From the NCBI RefSeq assembly GCF_001468135.1, contig NZ_LNYU01000091.1, positions 225,850 through 289,849 on the forward strand: 64,000 bases of DNA, given 5' to 3'. The notes under the pieces are model-generated. The model was not told the DNA's origin and searched no databases. It was given only the letters and a program-made list of their open reading frames with translations. Every line of letters begins with the position of its first letter. Within the stretch, counting starts at the first letter, position 1. The position numbers were made by a program, and so were the translations under genes. This document shows positions 1-9,332 of the stretch, piece after piece. The stretch is from Legionella santicrucis (GTDB lineage: Bacteria; Pseudomonadota; Gammaproteobacteria; Legionellales; Legionellaceae).

Positions 1-176
1 TGTAGCAAGGTCAACCAGCTATCATGTTCATTATAAATACAAAATATTTGGATTTTTTGCATCTTGGAAGATAAACAAAAAGCAAAAGATATTTTTGATA
101 ATATGCTCCTGAATGGAAATGAAAGGATCTCAAAATCAGATCGTTCTATCAAACGATAGATAACTCGAAACAGAAA

Positions 177-1028
177 TTGTTTCTTAGTGAAAATGCAAAA
201 AAGAATATTTTAAGCTATATATTTGAAAATTTTAAGCATCAGCCAAAGCAGTATGAAATGGCAATGTCCCTATTAAAGCAAGGAATTGACCCAAATATAA
301 AAAATTCGCAGCAAGAATCTTGCTTGGATTTATTATGCATCAAAGAAGGTTGGGCAATGGAGGGATGCTATCCCAACGAGCGGACGATAGATTTACTCAA
401 ACTCATGATAGAGAAAGGAGCAATAGTCAATAATCAATCCAGATATGGATATACTTGCTTAATTGACCTTTGCAGAACAGGCAAAACACCACTGGGCTTA
501 ATAGATTTTATGTTGAAAAACGGATTTAATCTAAACACCCAAGATAACCTGGGGCGGAGTGCACTGGAGTATGCTTTAGTAACATTTCAAGAAAGCAACA
601 TGAAACTGGGACTTTTTCTTATATTGAAAGGTGCAGATATTATGGGGATTAATTTGATGAGTACTTCACTTGCACAAACCAACCTACGATTATTACTGCT
701 AGAAATGCAAGCGATGAAAACAAACGAAGAAAAAGAACATGTGCTCCATTTCATCATCAATGAAATTAAAGAAAATTTTAACTTTGAATGCGTGCCCGAT
801 AATAAGAAAAAGGAAGTGCTGACATGGATGCTCATCTGGAATCAGAAGAAGAAAGAAAATCGCATTACCACGCCTCCTAGACCGCTAGCGCTATCGATAG
901 CAAATCAGATAGCTGATATTGATGTGGGAAAGATGTTGATGTCATTATCGGAAGAACAAGTAGGTAACATTATTAGCAAGGCATTGGATCGCTATCAACG
1001 ACCCACTTTGATAAGAAAAAATATTTAG
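177..1028 (+). CDS. Ankyrin-repeat-like protein, probably 5'-degraded
   Basis: The 283-codon frame contains ankyrin-like helices, for example LLKQGIDPNIKN, LMIEKGAIVNNQS and FMLKNGFNLNTQDNLG, over roughly residues 25-155, followed by a Lys/Glu-rich helical tail. Ankyrin proteins are common Dot/Icm effectors in Legionella, so an effector origin is possible. The start at 177 is a TTG without a ribosome binding site, and the frame is already open from 123. A second frame (about 58-159) reads as coding-like sequence that stops at 157-159. The simplest reading is an older, longer gene broken by frameshifts near its 5' end. The first ATG codons lie about 80 bases downstream of the TTG. Whether the remaining part is expressed cannot be told from the sequence. 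Confidence 0.55.
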   Translation: MFLSENAKKNILSYIFENFKHQPKQYEMAMSLLKQGIDPNIKNSQQESCLDLLCIKEGWAMEGCYPNERTIDLLKLMIEKGAIVNNQSRYGYTCLIDLCRTGKTPLGLIDFMLKNGFNLNTQDNLGRSALEYALVTFQESNMKLGLFLILKGADIMGINLMSTSLAQTNLRLLLLEMQAMKTNEEKEHVLHFIINEIKENFNFECVPDNKKKEVLTWMLIWNQKKKENRITTPPRPLALSIANQIADIDVGKMLMSLSEEQVGNIISKALDRYQRPTLIRKNI

Positions 1029-1038
1029 TAAATTATTA

Positions 1039-1071
1039 CCTCTCTCGCCCCAGGCTTTTTATGGGGAGAGG
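1039..1071. terminator. GC-rich hairpin in the 275-bp gap after the ankyrin gene
   Basis: CCTCTC and CCCCA (1039-1052, with a three-base bulge) pair with TGGGGAGAGG (1062-1071) around a short T-rich loop. It lies 11 bases past the ankyrin stop, but no T-tract follows, so terminator function is uncertain. The rest of 1072-1303 shows no convincing gene. Confidence 0.3.
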
Positions 1072-1303
1072 ACAAAGCATACGATATTACTTAATTAATA
1101 ACAGAACTTTTGGTAAGTCTTTTACTGATCTCATTTAAGCAACGTCCCTGAGCCTATATTCCACAGAATCTAGGAGCACTGCGCTAAAACACTAGGCCTC
1201 TCGGACAAGCCATAGGTATTCAGGGAGGTGATCAAAGACAGTGCGAAAGCAGGGGCTATTGCAGATATGCTATGAGCTGAAGTATTAGCAAGTTTATTGC
1301 TTT

Positions 1304-3484
1304 TTAAATGATTTCTTCTTCCAACTTTTTTTCAATTGTTATGTAATCTATTTTTCCTGAAGGCAAAACAGGGATCTTGCTTCCTGGAAAAATCTGTTGC
1401 GGAATTAACAACTCAGAATAGCTTAATTCTTTAATTTTTCTGATAAAAGCAGTTTTATCTGCTTTCTCTGCTTCGCTAAATAATAAAATCTGTTCCCCTT
1501 TTCTTTGAGACTTTTTACTTACCGCTGCATGCAATAATTCGGGCCAAATTGATGCAGCAACACTTTCGACTGCAGTAAGGGAAATCATTTCACCAGCAAT
1601 TTTAGCAAAACGTTTCGCTCTACCAGCTATTGTAATAAACCGTTCTTCATCCATAGTTACAATATCACCAGTGTCATGCCAACCACTTTCTGAAATAAGA
1701 ATTACTCCTGGCGTCTCTGAAGAAAGGTAACCCATCATAATATTGGGGCCACGTACTATTAATCGCCCTCCTTGAGCAATTCCATCTACCGACTGAATTT
1801 TACTTTCCATAGATGGGAGTAACATCCCTACGCTGTCAGGCTTAGAAGCTAAAGGACAATTCATAGAAATCACTGGCGCGGCTTCTGTTGCACCATATCC
1901 TTCATAAATTTTTACCCCAAAAGTATCTATCCAATGATGCATTGTCTCTGGTTTAACTTTCTCAGCCCCCGCAAAAATATAACGCACACTATTAAAATCA
2001 TGTCTTTCTGCTGCTCGAGAATAACCTGTTAAAAAAGTATCCGTACTTAACATAATGGTAGCCCCAGTTTGATAAACTAATCCTGGAATTATTTTATAAT
2101 GCAAAGGTGACGGGTAAAAAAAGCAGCTAATTCCTTGTATTAATGGAAGAATAGCGCCTGCAGTCAGACCAAAACAATGAAAAATAGGCAAACCGTCAAA
2201 GAATTTATCTCTATAAGAAAAATCAACTCTTGATGTTAGCTGACAGCAATTAGCCAATAAATTAGCATGAGATAAAACTACTCCCTTAGAAACCCCCTCC
2301 GAACCCGAGGTAAATAAAATCACACCAGGTTCCGCTGGTGAAACTGTTTTACCAATTAATTGATAAGCCCAGGAAGGAAATTTACCCTTAAGTAACCCTG
2401 AAAGTTTGTGACTTAGTTTAATAGAGGATTTAAAATCCTCTAGAAAATAAATAATTATTCCTTCTTTCTGTAAGTTTTCTACTAAATCCTCTAGCTTTGC
2501 TGTAGCAATGAATTGTCTTGCCGTATAGATCGTTCTTATTTGTGCGACCTTACACGTAGACAATAAATTATAAAAACCTAAACTAAAGTTAAGCATGGCA
2601 GGAATACGTCGATATGCGTGTAGCGCAAAAAAAGTGACCATACCTGCTATTGTCGTAGGCAACATTATCCCTACATGCTCTCCTACTTGTGTCTGATTTT
2701 TAATCTGCCTCCCCAAAATAAAGCAACGAGACAGAAATTGCTTAAATGTTATGGGTGCACGATTAGCATCCTCAATTTTTGCTCCATTCTTAGCGCCTAA
2801 TGCTACCCCATGAATTAGTGCTTTGAATAAAGGCATTGGCTGGAAACTATTTGCAAATGTGAGCTCACTAATCAAACGAAATAAACGAATACTCATTGTA
2901 TTTCTATCAATAGAATTATGCTTCTCTTCTACATAGGATAAGGAAGGCAACACATGCAAAATAATTTTAGGGAACAAACGTATAAGATGTTTGTCCTTAC
3001 TCAGAGAAAAAATACTATATTGGGCTCCATCAATGCGAATCGGAATAACTGATGCACCTGCTTTTTGCAATACCAGGCCAGGACTATCAAAAACCTTTAA
3101 GCTCTCTTCGTCCGATTCAACTCCCTGTGGGAAAATAACACAACGCTTTCCTTCCCGTATTGCTTTTATTAAAGCTCTAGCGGCAAAAGCATTTGTTGCA
3201 TCAATTGCAATGATGTCTGCAAAAAGATGCATCAGGTTCCACCAAAATTTACTTGAAGTACATGGCGATAAAGCAACAGTTAAACGTTCCGGTAAAAAAA
3301 CAGCGAGTAAAAGCAAATCAATTTTTGAAGTTCTATTGGCAATAATAACTGAGTTAGATTCAGGTTGATAATTTCCTCGCAATTCCACTTTAAACCAATA
3401 GGCTAAAATTGCTCTTATCCAATGACGGACTCGTTGTTGTTGCCTTTCCTTCCACGTAACATGTTCCATGTTTTTATTTCTCAT
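1304..3484 (-). CDS. aas: Aas-type bifunctional acyltransferase / acyl-ACP synthetase, acyltransferase domain with altered motifs
   Basis: The 726-aa protein matches the E. coli Aas layout (719 aa). It has a PlsC-like 2-acylglycerophosphoethanolamine acyltransferase domain (about residues 25-215) followed by an AMP-forming acyl-ACP synthetase domain with LFTSGSEGVSKGVVLSH near residue 390 and YEGYGATEAAPVIS. Such enzymes reacylate lysophospholipids at the inner membrane. The ligase half looks intact. In the acyltransferase half the usual NHxxxxD box reads NRTSKID (His to Arg at residue 51), and the usual FPEG reads FPQG (Glu to Gln at 120). This half is therefore probably inactive as an acyltransferase. 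The gene stands alone on the minus strand, separated by 96 bp from pabC upstream. Confidence 0.88.
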   Translation of the reverse strand: MRNKNMEHVTWKERQQQRVRHWIRAILAYWFKVELRGNYQPESNSVIIANRTSKIDLLLLAVFLPERLTVALSPCTSSKFWWNLMHLFADIIAIDATNAFAARALIKAIREGKRCVIFPQGVESDEESLKVFDSPGLVLQKAGASVIPIRIDGAQYSIFSLSKDKHLIRLFPKIILHVLPSLSYVEEKHNSIDRNTMSIRLFRLISELTFANSFQPMPLFKALIHGVALGAKNGAKIEDANRAPITFKQFLSRCFILGRQIKNQTQVGEHVGIMLPTTIAGMVTFFALHAYRRIPAMLNFSLGFYNLLSTCKVAQIRTIYTARQFIATAKLEDLVENLQKEGIIIYFLEDFKSSIKLSHKLSGLLKGKFPSWAYQLIGKTVSPAEPGVILFTSGSEGVSKGVVLSHANLLANCCQLTSRVDFSYRDKFFDGLPIFHCFGLTAGAILPLIQGISCFFYPSPLHYKIIPGLVYQTGATIMLSTDTFLTGYSRAAERHDFNSVRYIFAGAEKVKPETMHHWIDTFGVKIYEGYGATEAAPVISMNCPLASKPDSVGMLLPSMESKIQSVDGIAQGGRLIVRGPNIMMGYLSSETPGVILISESGWHDTGDIVTMDEERFITIAGRAKRFAKIAGEMISLTAVESVAASIWPELLHAAVSKKSQRKGEQILLFSEAEKADKTAFIRKIKELSYSELLIPQQIFPGSKIPVLPSGKIDYITIEKKLEEEII

Positions 3485-3580
3485 GTAAAAATTCGTTTCT
3501 GGTTATCCCTAACCCATTATTTTTTCAAAATTGCGACGCATATAATGAAAATTGATGTTATATCATCAAATTTTTAAATT

Positions 3581-4402
3581 CTAGATTGTGCTTCCAACAC
3601 TCAAAGAAGAGGTTAATTGATTAAGAAAAGGATGATCAGTTGCAAAAGTCATATCATCCAAAGAACAAGCTGAACGAATCCCCTGTAAAGAATTAACCAG
3701 AAAAACCACATCAGCCTCTATTAACATTGATTTTGTCAAAGAGACCTCAATACAATCAATATTGAGTTGTTTGGATAGTTTGAAAATTCTTGCACGAGTA
3801 ATACCAGGAAGTACCCCATCTGTTACGGGAGGCGTCAGCAAACATTGTTTCTGAATTATAAATAAATTAGCGCATGTAGTCTCAGTAACATGGTGCTGCA
3901 AATTAAAAAACAAAGCATCATCTGCACCTAAAGCAATTGCGTGACGACGAGCAAGTATCGCCTCTAGATAATTGACTGATTTCACTTGAAATACAGGATT
4001 AGCAGCATCTCGTAACCAAGGAACACTAACTAGTCTCAGGGGATGAGTTTCCACAGTATAATTGAAAGTTTGTAGCACCAACTGACTAATTTGTCCACGT
4101 ACAGCCAATCCTCGGGGCGCTGATCCACCACTTAAAATTGCTTTTATACCTCCATGGTATAAATTATCACTTTTAATTTTATGAAGCAGATGCTCTAACC
4201 AATGTTCAAAAGTGAGATCAAATGGCATACCCAGCTTTTGAGCAGATTCACTTAATCGTTGCCAGTGTAAATAAGCAAAACACGGCTTACCACTCTCTAC
4301 TTTAAGAGTTTCGAATAAGCCCTCACCCAAAAAGATGCGATCATCTGTTGGAAAGGCAAGGTTGTTTTCCCCTCCGTCTGAGAGTACCCGTGTGCGTATC
4401 AT
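3581..4402 (-). CDS. pabC: Aminodeoxychorismate lyase (class IV PLP aminotransferase family)
   Basis: At 273 aa this is the usual PabC size. The fold-IV pattern includes the N-terminal GEGLFETLKVESG, the lysine segment VKSVNYLEAILARR and HHVTETTCANLFII, which binds the PLP phosphate. PabC releases pyruvate from 4-amino-4-deoxychorismate to give p-aminobenzoate for folate synthesis. D-amino-acid and branched-chain aminotransferases share the fold, so the substrate is inferred from overall similarity. The gene is followed 55 bp downstream (minus-strand upstream side) by a small acidic protein gene, and the folate enzyme gene fau lies beyond. Confidence 0.82.
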   Translation of the reverse strand: MIRTRVLSDGGENNLAFPTDDRIFLGEGLFETLKVESGKPCFAYLHWQRLSESAQKLGMPFDLTFEHWLEHLLHKIKSDNLYHGGIKAILSGGSAPRGLAVRGQISQLVLQTFNYTVETHPLRLVSVPWLRDAANPVFQVKSVNYLEAILARRHAIALGADDALFFNLQHHVTETTCANLFIIQKQCLLTPPVTDGVLPGITRARIFKLSKQLNIDCIEVSLTKSMLIEADVVFLVNSLQGIRSACSLDDMTFATDHPFLNQLTSSLSVGSTI

Positions 4403-4457
4403 TGACGTACTTAAAAAAGAATTTGCTTGTTATATTGACTATTTATCTTCAATTGAA

Positions 4458-4652
4458 TTAATAGTCTCCAAAATCATCCAATTCATCACGTAAACGTTTT
4501 TCATCTAACATATTTTCCAAACGCCTACGCGCATCCAAACCATGAGGAACCGTTTCCATAACCTCTGCATCTATATCTAAATCATTATCTAAATCGAAAT
4601 CCTCACCAACCTCTACAACATTATCTTCATCTTCTTCAAACAAATCGCTCAT
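4458..4652 (-). CDS. Small acidic protein, PA3496-like family
   Basis: This 64-aa protein has a very acidic first half (runs of Asp/Glu) and a basic-acidic helix containing RRRLENMLDEKRLRDEL near the C-terminus. The pattern resembles the short gammaproteobacterial PA3496 family, whose function is not well defined. It lies directly upstream of pabC with the same orientation and may be co-transcribed. No signal peptide or membrane segment is visible, so a cytoplasmic protein is likely. Confidence 0.7.
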   Translation of the reverse strand: MSDLFEEDEDNVVEVGEDFDLDNDLDIDAEVMETVPHGLDARRRLENMLDEKRLRDELDDFGDY

Positions 4653-4940
4653 ACCCTTCTCTCAATGAACTCTACCGCAAGCTACATTATATCCAAATGT
4701 CGGATTATAAAAACTAGGACGGCTATATACCTTATTTTTATATTTTTGCCTAGCCTTTTTAAAAAACTTTAACAACCATTCGATATTTGAGAGTGACAAA
4801 TTTCTAAGAATATTTCAAGACCTTGAAGTTTTGCCACAAAAAAACGATAATTTAAAGTAAATTTGATATAAAAATAGCCTAACTTTTCTATCGAACTTAT
4901 ATTAAATAAAACTTAAGAAAAACAATACTCTAATACCTGT

Positions 4941-5519
4941 ATGACAAATTCAGTTAAAAAAGCTTTAAGAGATACGATGAAACAAATACGTTCTAAGCTC
5001 ACAGCTTCGTATCGTCTTACCGCTTCAAATCAAATCTGCACTCGAATTCGCTCTTTGGAACAGTATCAGGATGCCCAACGAATTGCATTTTATTTTGCAG
5101 CTCACGGAGAAATTGATTTAGATGAGTTATGGAAAAGCGCTTCTTTACAAGGTAAGCTCTGTTATTTTCCTGTCATTAATGAAGATAATTTAACCCTGTC
5201 TTTTTTACCTGCAACACCCGATACTCCTTTCAAAAAAAATCGCTATGGAATTAATGAACCCGATGTCAATCACGCTTTAGCCATTCCTCTAGAAGAATTA
5301 AATTTGGCCTTAGTTCCTATAGTTGCGTTTGATGTCCGCTGCATCCGTATAGGAATGGGCGCAGGCTACTATGACCGTACTTTTAAAAACGATGAGCATT
5401 GTCCCTTATTTGGTGTGGCATACCAATTTCAACGGGTCGATTATATTGTGCCTGAACCTTGGGACATTCCACTCAATGCAGTAATTACCCAGCGTGCTAT
5501 TTATTGGCATGGGGGATAA
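4941..5519 (+). CDS. fau: 5-formyltetrahydrofolate cyclo-ligase
   Basis: The 192-aa protein (YgfA/MTHFS family) converts 5-formyl-THF to 5,10-methenyl-THF using ATP. The family signature GMGAGYYDRTF is present near residue 140, preceded by the conserved LALVPIVAFDVRCIRIG stretch. The N-terminus begins with the typical helix KKALRDTMKQIRSKL. The 288 bp upstream are AT-rich. In many gammaproteobacteria the 6S RNA gene sits here, but no 6S-like structure could be recognised. Confidence 0.93.
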   Translation: MTNSVKKALRDTMKQIRSKLTASYRLTASNQICTRIRSLEQYQDAQRIAFYFAAHGEIDLDELWKSASLQGKLCYFPVINEDNLTLSFLPATPDTPFKKNRYGINEPDVNHALAIPLEELNLALVPIVAFDVRCIRIGMGAGYYDRTFKNDEHCPLFGVAYQFQRVDYIVPEPWDIPLNAVITQRAIYWHGG

Positions 5520-5547
5520 AGTTAATCTTTAGAGCAAACTGAGTTTT

Positions 5548-5889
5548 TTAAGTTAAAGCATCTGCATTTATTTCTCCAGTGCGTACACGTACCACTTGTT
5601 GTAATTCATATACAAAAATTTTTCCATCACCAATCTTGCCGGTATAAGCAGATTTGCAAATGGCTTCAATTGCAGCCTCTACCATATTATCAGGTAAAGC
5701 TAATTCAATTTTAATTTTGGGAAGAAAATCAACAACATATTCTGCTCCACGATATAATTCTGTATGTCCCTTTTGTCTTCCAAATCCGCGAGTTTCAGAA
5801 ATAGTTATTCCTGGTACCCCAATTTCCATTAACGCTTCATGGACATCATCGAGTTTAAAAGGCTTAATTATTGCCATAATCATTTTCAT
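5548..5889 (-). CDS. glnK: Nitrogen regulatory PII protein (GlnB/GlnK)
   Basis: At 113 aa this is a full-length PII trimer subunit. The start KMIMAIIKPFKLDDV, the T-loop with Tyr51 in RGAEYVVDF (the uridylylation site) and the C-terminal GKIGDGKIFVYEL (nucleotide-binding B-loop) are all present. PII proteins sense 2-oxoglutarate, ATP and ADP and control nitrogen metabolism targets. No amtB or glnA is adjacent, so GlnB and GlnK cannot be separated by context; the symbol is a best guess. The gene is convergent with fau. Confidence 0.85.
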   Translation of the reverse strand: MKMIMAIIKPFKLDDVHEALMEIGVPGITISETRGFGRQKGHTELYRGAEYVVDFLPKIKIELALPDNMVEAAIEAICKSAYTGKIGDGKIFVYELQQVVRVRTGEINADALT

Positions 5890-5995
5890 AATATATTCCG
5901 CCGTGATATATCATGTCTCATCAAAAAACATCTATTTTAGGAGAGACAAGGTATTATACTTTTGTTAGACTCATTGCAAAAACCAAGGAGTAATC

Positions 5996-6253
5996 ATGTT
6001 CGACCCCAAACAATTTGATGATTTAGCAAAAAAACTCTTTGCTGCACTTCCTTCCAGTCTACAAAATATTGAAAAAGACATTCAACAAAAATTTAAAGAA
6101 GTTTTGCAATCTGCATTTGCTCATATGGATCTTATTACCCGCGAAGAATTTGATGTACAAACTAAAGTCCTAGCGCGAACACGAGATAAATTAGAGCAGC
6201 TTCAAAAACAAGTTGATATTTTAATGACTCAACTCAATAAAGAAAAAAAATAA
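5996..6253 (+). CDS. ubiK: UbiK/YqiC-type BMFP accessory factor for ubiquinone biosynthesis
   Basis: This 85-aa protein is mostly helical. The C-terminal half, EEFDVQTKVLARTRDKLEQL followed by a heptad-like helix, is the BMFP coiled-coil signature, and the N-terminus FDDLAKKLFAALPSSL is typical. UbiK binds UbiJ and aids ubiquinone synthesis in E. coli. The gene is divergent from the PII gene, with 106 bp between the starts. Confidence 0.85.
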   Translation: MFDPKQFDDLAKKLFAALPSSLQNIEKDIQQKFKEVLQSAFAHMDLITREEFDVQTKVLARTRDKLEQLQKQVDILMTQLNKEKK

Positions 6254-6321
6254 GTGCCACTTAAATTAACGCACATGGTTTTACTACGAACTATTCGGGC
6301 TGGAACTGGATCTAAATAGAT

Positions 6322-6344
6322 TCTTTATCCAAAGCTCACGTTAA
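6322..6344 (+). repeat. Dispersed 23-bp repeat, copy 1
   Basis: This segment matches 13925-13947 at 20 of 23 positions, with the shared core TTATCC-A-AAGCT-ACGTTAA. Both copies lie in intergenic DNA next to hints of decayed REP-like sequence (here CGGGCT at 6296-6301). It may be a fragment of a genome-wide intergenic element. Confidence 0.45.
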
Positions 6345-6401
6345 ATTACAACGACAACAGGAAATTGTCGTTTGACTTGTCCAACATCTATAGGAAATAA
6401 G

Positions 6402-7910
6402 ATGAATCTTGCATTTACTAAAGCCCGTAGCACCATAGGTATGTTAGCACATCCCGTATCGGTAGAAGTCCATTTATCAAACGGGTTGCCTGGCTTTACC
6501 ATAGTGGGCCTCGCCGAAACTGCCGTAAAAGAAAGTAAGGATAGAGTCCGCTCTGCAATCGTTAATAGCCAATTCGAATTCCCTTGTCGTAAAATTACTG
6601 TGAATCTTGGGCCTGCTGATTTACCTAAAACAGGAAGCGGTTTCGATTTACCTATAGCTCTTGGTATTCTTGCCGCTTCCCATCAAATCCCCCAAGATCA
6701 ATTAAGTAATCATGAGTTCATCGCTGAACTCGCATTAAATGGAGAACTTAGAGGTATTTCTTCTATTATTCCAGCGATCCTTGCGGTGCATAAAGACAAA
6801 AATTTACTCATTATTGCCAGCGCCAATGCCCATGAGGCTTCTTTAACCGGATATCAAAATATCTATAGCGCTAATAACTTGCGCGAAATATGCAGCTACC
6901 TTTGTCAAAAAACTCCTTTGTCGTCCCTCCCTCCAAAGCCAGAATCTTGCACGATACAGTACGGATTCGATTGGTCTGATATTAAAGGACAGTTGCATGC
7001 AAAAAAAGCGATGGAAATCGCTGCTTGTGGTGGACACAATATTCTACTTAGTGGTGCTCCTGGAAGTGGTAAGACGATGTTAGCAAAACGATTTATTACT
7101 TTATTACCACAATTATCTGAAACAGAGGCGCTTGAATGTGTAGCTATAAATTCTCTACGGGGTAAGTTGCCTGATTTTCGTGAATGGCGTTCTCCTCCTT
7201 TTCGTGCTCCTCATCATACAGCGTCAACCGTATCTTTAGTTGGTGGCGGAAATCCACCTAAACCAGGAGAAATTTCTTTAGCACATCAAGGAGTCTTATT
7301 TCTAGATGAATTACCTGAATTCAATCGACAAGTTTTAGAAACCTTGAGACAACCACTAGAGTCAGGTTCAATATGTATTTCCCGAGCTGCAGTTCAAATG
7401 GAATTTCCGGCTCAATTTCAGCTCATCGCAGCAATGAATCCTTGCCCATGTGGTCAATGGGGTAATCCTCATGCGAACTGCTTATGTACTCCAGATCGCA
7501 TTAAACGTTACCATGCCAAGATCTCAGCACCTCTGTTGGATAGAATTGACATACATATTTCTGTACAAGCACTATCCCAGGAAGAATTAGTTGCCTCCAA
7601 TACTAATCCGTATAAACAAAGTGAATTAATTAGAAATAAAGTAATCAAAACAAGAGCAATTCAACTGCAGCGACAAAATTGCCTTAATGCCTTTTTAAAT
7701 GCAAGAGAGTGCGAAGAAGTTTGTAGCGTAGGAGTTGAAGAACAACATTTCTTAAGTCAATCTATGATGCGGCTTAAACTGTCTGCACGAGGGTATCATC
7801 GTTTACTTAAAGTAGCGCGAACGATAGCAGATATAGATGGCAGCTCCCAGGTATATCTCCATCATTTACAACAAGCCATATCGTTTAAGCATAATTTACA
7901 TATTAAATGA
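6402..7910 (+). CDS. comM: YifB/ComM family Mg-chelatase-like AAA+ helicase
   Basis: The protein is 502 aa when started at the ATG at 6402, which has AGGA seven bases upstream; a TTG start at 6372 would add ten unconserved residues. The N-terminal LonC-like domain has GLPGFTIVGLAETAVKES. The AAA+ core has Walker A GAPGSGKTML near residue 220, Walker B LFLDELPEF and the zinc-like CPCGQWGNPHANCLC loop, then a C-terminal Mg-chelatase domain. ComM drives branch migration during natural transformation, a process known in Legionella. Length matches E. coli YifB (506 aa). Confidence 0.93.
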   Translation: MNLAFTKARSTIGMLAHPVSVEVHLSNGLPGFTIVGLAETAVKESKDRVRSAIVNSQFEFPCRKITVNLGPADLPKTGSGFDLPIALGILAASHQIPQDQLSNHEFIAELALNGELRGISSIIPAILAVHKDKNLLIIASANAHEASLTGYQNIYSANNLREICSYLCQKTPLSSLPPKPESCTIQYGFDWSDIKGQLHAKKAMEIAACGGHNILLSGAPGSGKTMLAKRFITLLPQLSETEALECVAINSLRGKLPDFREWRSPPFRAPHHTASTVSLVGGGNPPKPGEISLAHQGVLFLDELPEFNRQVLETLRQPLESGSICISRAAVQMEFPAQFQLIAAMNPCPCGQWGNPHANCLCTPDRIKRYHAKISAPLLDRIDIHISVQALSQEELVASNTNPYKQSELIRNKVIKTRAIQLQRQNCLNAFLNARECEEVCSVGVEEQHFLSQSMMRLKLSARGYHRLLKVARTIADIDGSSQVYLHHLQQAISFKHNLHIK

Positions 7911-7911
7911 A

Positions 7912-7948
7912 CTGATAAGCACACAGCTTAGACGTGATTTCTTATCAG
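7912..7948. terminator. Inverted repeat between convergent comM and GT87 genes
   Basis: CTGATAAG (7912-7919) pairs with CTTATCAG (7941-7948) across a 21-base spacer. It sits in the 61-bp gap between convergent stops, where a bidirectional terminator would be expected, but there is no clear T-tract. Confidence 0.3.
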
Positions 7949-7971
7949 AGCTCATCGACGCTGTTGTGTCT

Positions 7972-9282
7972 TTATCCTGTCACTAAATATAAATCCAGCT
8001 TTAAGAGACGCATGACAAAACAAATCGTAGGGATAGACAATCCAAACGCCAAGATTATAATAATTACTGGCATAAAATGATTCTTTGCTACATTCACCTG
8101 GATTTCATTATTGCCATAGATTTTTTCTCTTTTTCCTAAAAGATAAATTAATAATAATAATCCGTAAAAATAGCTCGAAAAAAAACCTATCCGCCCCCAA
8201 AAATTAGGCATATCTTGAAATTTTACATAATCCATAGGGAAATTAACTAGAAAAAGGCATAAAAACCAAAAAAACATCATTTTGGTATCTTTTTCATTTA
8301 AGGCAACAAACCAAGTTAAAATTAGTGGTAAAATTAATAGAGAAAAATAATAAACCCAGCCAAATGGGCTCAAAAACAACATCATTGCCAAAGTAAGGCA
8401 AAAAGGCTGATGATTTACTGGATCATGTTCGTTTGGACCAAGTGTTTTTAAGTACCAAATCATTATGATGCAAAAACAAAACAAATAAAGCATCTTGATG
8501 AACAATAAATGATTTTCACTTCCAGAATAGTACAATAAACGACAAATAAAACCATAAATCGAAGCATTCCAACCAGAACCATACCAAAAAACCCAAGACA
8601 TCATCGCGTAATATTGTTTATAAATTGTTACACCATGAACCAACATGGGAATTAACCATGCGATTACTAGAGTAATAATCATCACACCAAACACCTTAAA
8701 TCGTTCTTGTTTTAAAACATAAAAAAATAGCAATGCAGGAAAAAGTTTCATCGCAATAATCATGCCCCAGAAAATTCCCGCAAGATAATCACGATGATGC
8801 AAATAAAAATAATACCCAACCATAATGAAAAAAAATAATACAGTCCCTAATTGCAAAGTAGTAACATTCAACAGGGTGGCAAAAAATGCAAAATAAAGCA
8901 GGAATATATTTAAATAATTGTTCTGCAAAAATACCTTAGAAAAAGCATAACGAAAAACAATGACTGCACCGACAAATCCCAAAATTAAAGAAATAACAGA
9001 CCAAACTAATAAAGCAGTAGAATAACTAAGGTAAGTTAATGGTTTAAAAAGCCACAAAACTATAGGTGGATTTAAATTAGCGGATAATTGATTATTTATC
9101 GGTATATAAGAGGCAGTTAAAGCTGTATAGGGGTTTCCTCCTTGTAATAATGCATGGGCTGTTGAATAAAAAGAAGAAAAATCTAATTTTTGATGATGGG
9201 TTAAAATAAAATACAGCAATATGCTGTAAATACTTAGTAAGGCTATGCTAAAACATACTTGTTGATAACGATAGCTCATCAT
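7972..9282 (-). CDS. GT87 (DUF2029) family polytopic membrane glycosyltransferase
   Basis: The 436-aa protein has about ten hydrophobic segments. After the first segment it carries the family hallmark DFSSFYSTAHALLQGGNPY, the extracytoplasmic Asp loop of GT-C enzymes, followed by LNPPIVLWLFKPLTYLS. GT87 members use polyprenyl-phosphate sugars, such as mannosyl donors, to build envelope glycans. The acceptor here is unknown. No other glycan genes are adjacent. It is divergently separated from pyrB only by a short gap and appears to be transcribed alone. Confidence 0.78.
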   Translation of the reverse strand: MMSYRYQQVCFSIALLSIYSILLYFILTHHQKLDFSSFYSTAHALLQGGNPYTALTASYIPINNQLSANLNPPIVLWLFKPLTYLSYSTALLVWSVISLILGFVGAVIVFRYAFSKVFLQNNYLNIFLLYFAFFATLLNVTTLQLGTVLFFFIMVGYYFYLHHRDYLAGIFWGMIIAMKLFPALLFFYVLKQERFKVFGVMIITLVIAWLIPMLVHGVTIYKQYYAMMSWVFWYGSGWNASIYGFICRLLYYSGSENHLLFIKMLYLFCFCIIMIWYLKTLGPNEHDPVNHQPFCLTLAMMLFLSPFGWVYYFSLLILPLILTWFVALNEKDTKMMFFWFLCLFLVNFPMDYVKFQDMPNFWGRIGFFSSYFYGLLLLIYLLGKREKIYGNNEIQVNVAKNHFMPVIIIILAFGLSIPTICFVMRLLKLDLYLVTG

Positions 9283-9332
9283 CCATATCTTCCTAATTAA
9301 AAAATTACATCCTGTGAATGCATATGATTGAA

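Noticed and set aside
1072-1303. Possible transposase remnant downstream of the ankyrin gene
   Set aside because: Short translations on both strands are broken by stops and show no recognisable transposase motif.
4653-4940. Possible 6S RNA upstream of fau
   Set aside because: Genomic position fits, but no 6S-like extended stem with a central bubble could be drawn from the sequence.
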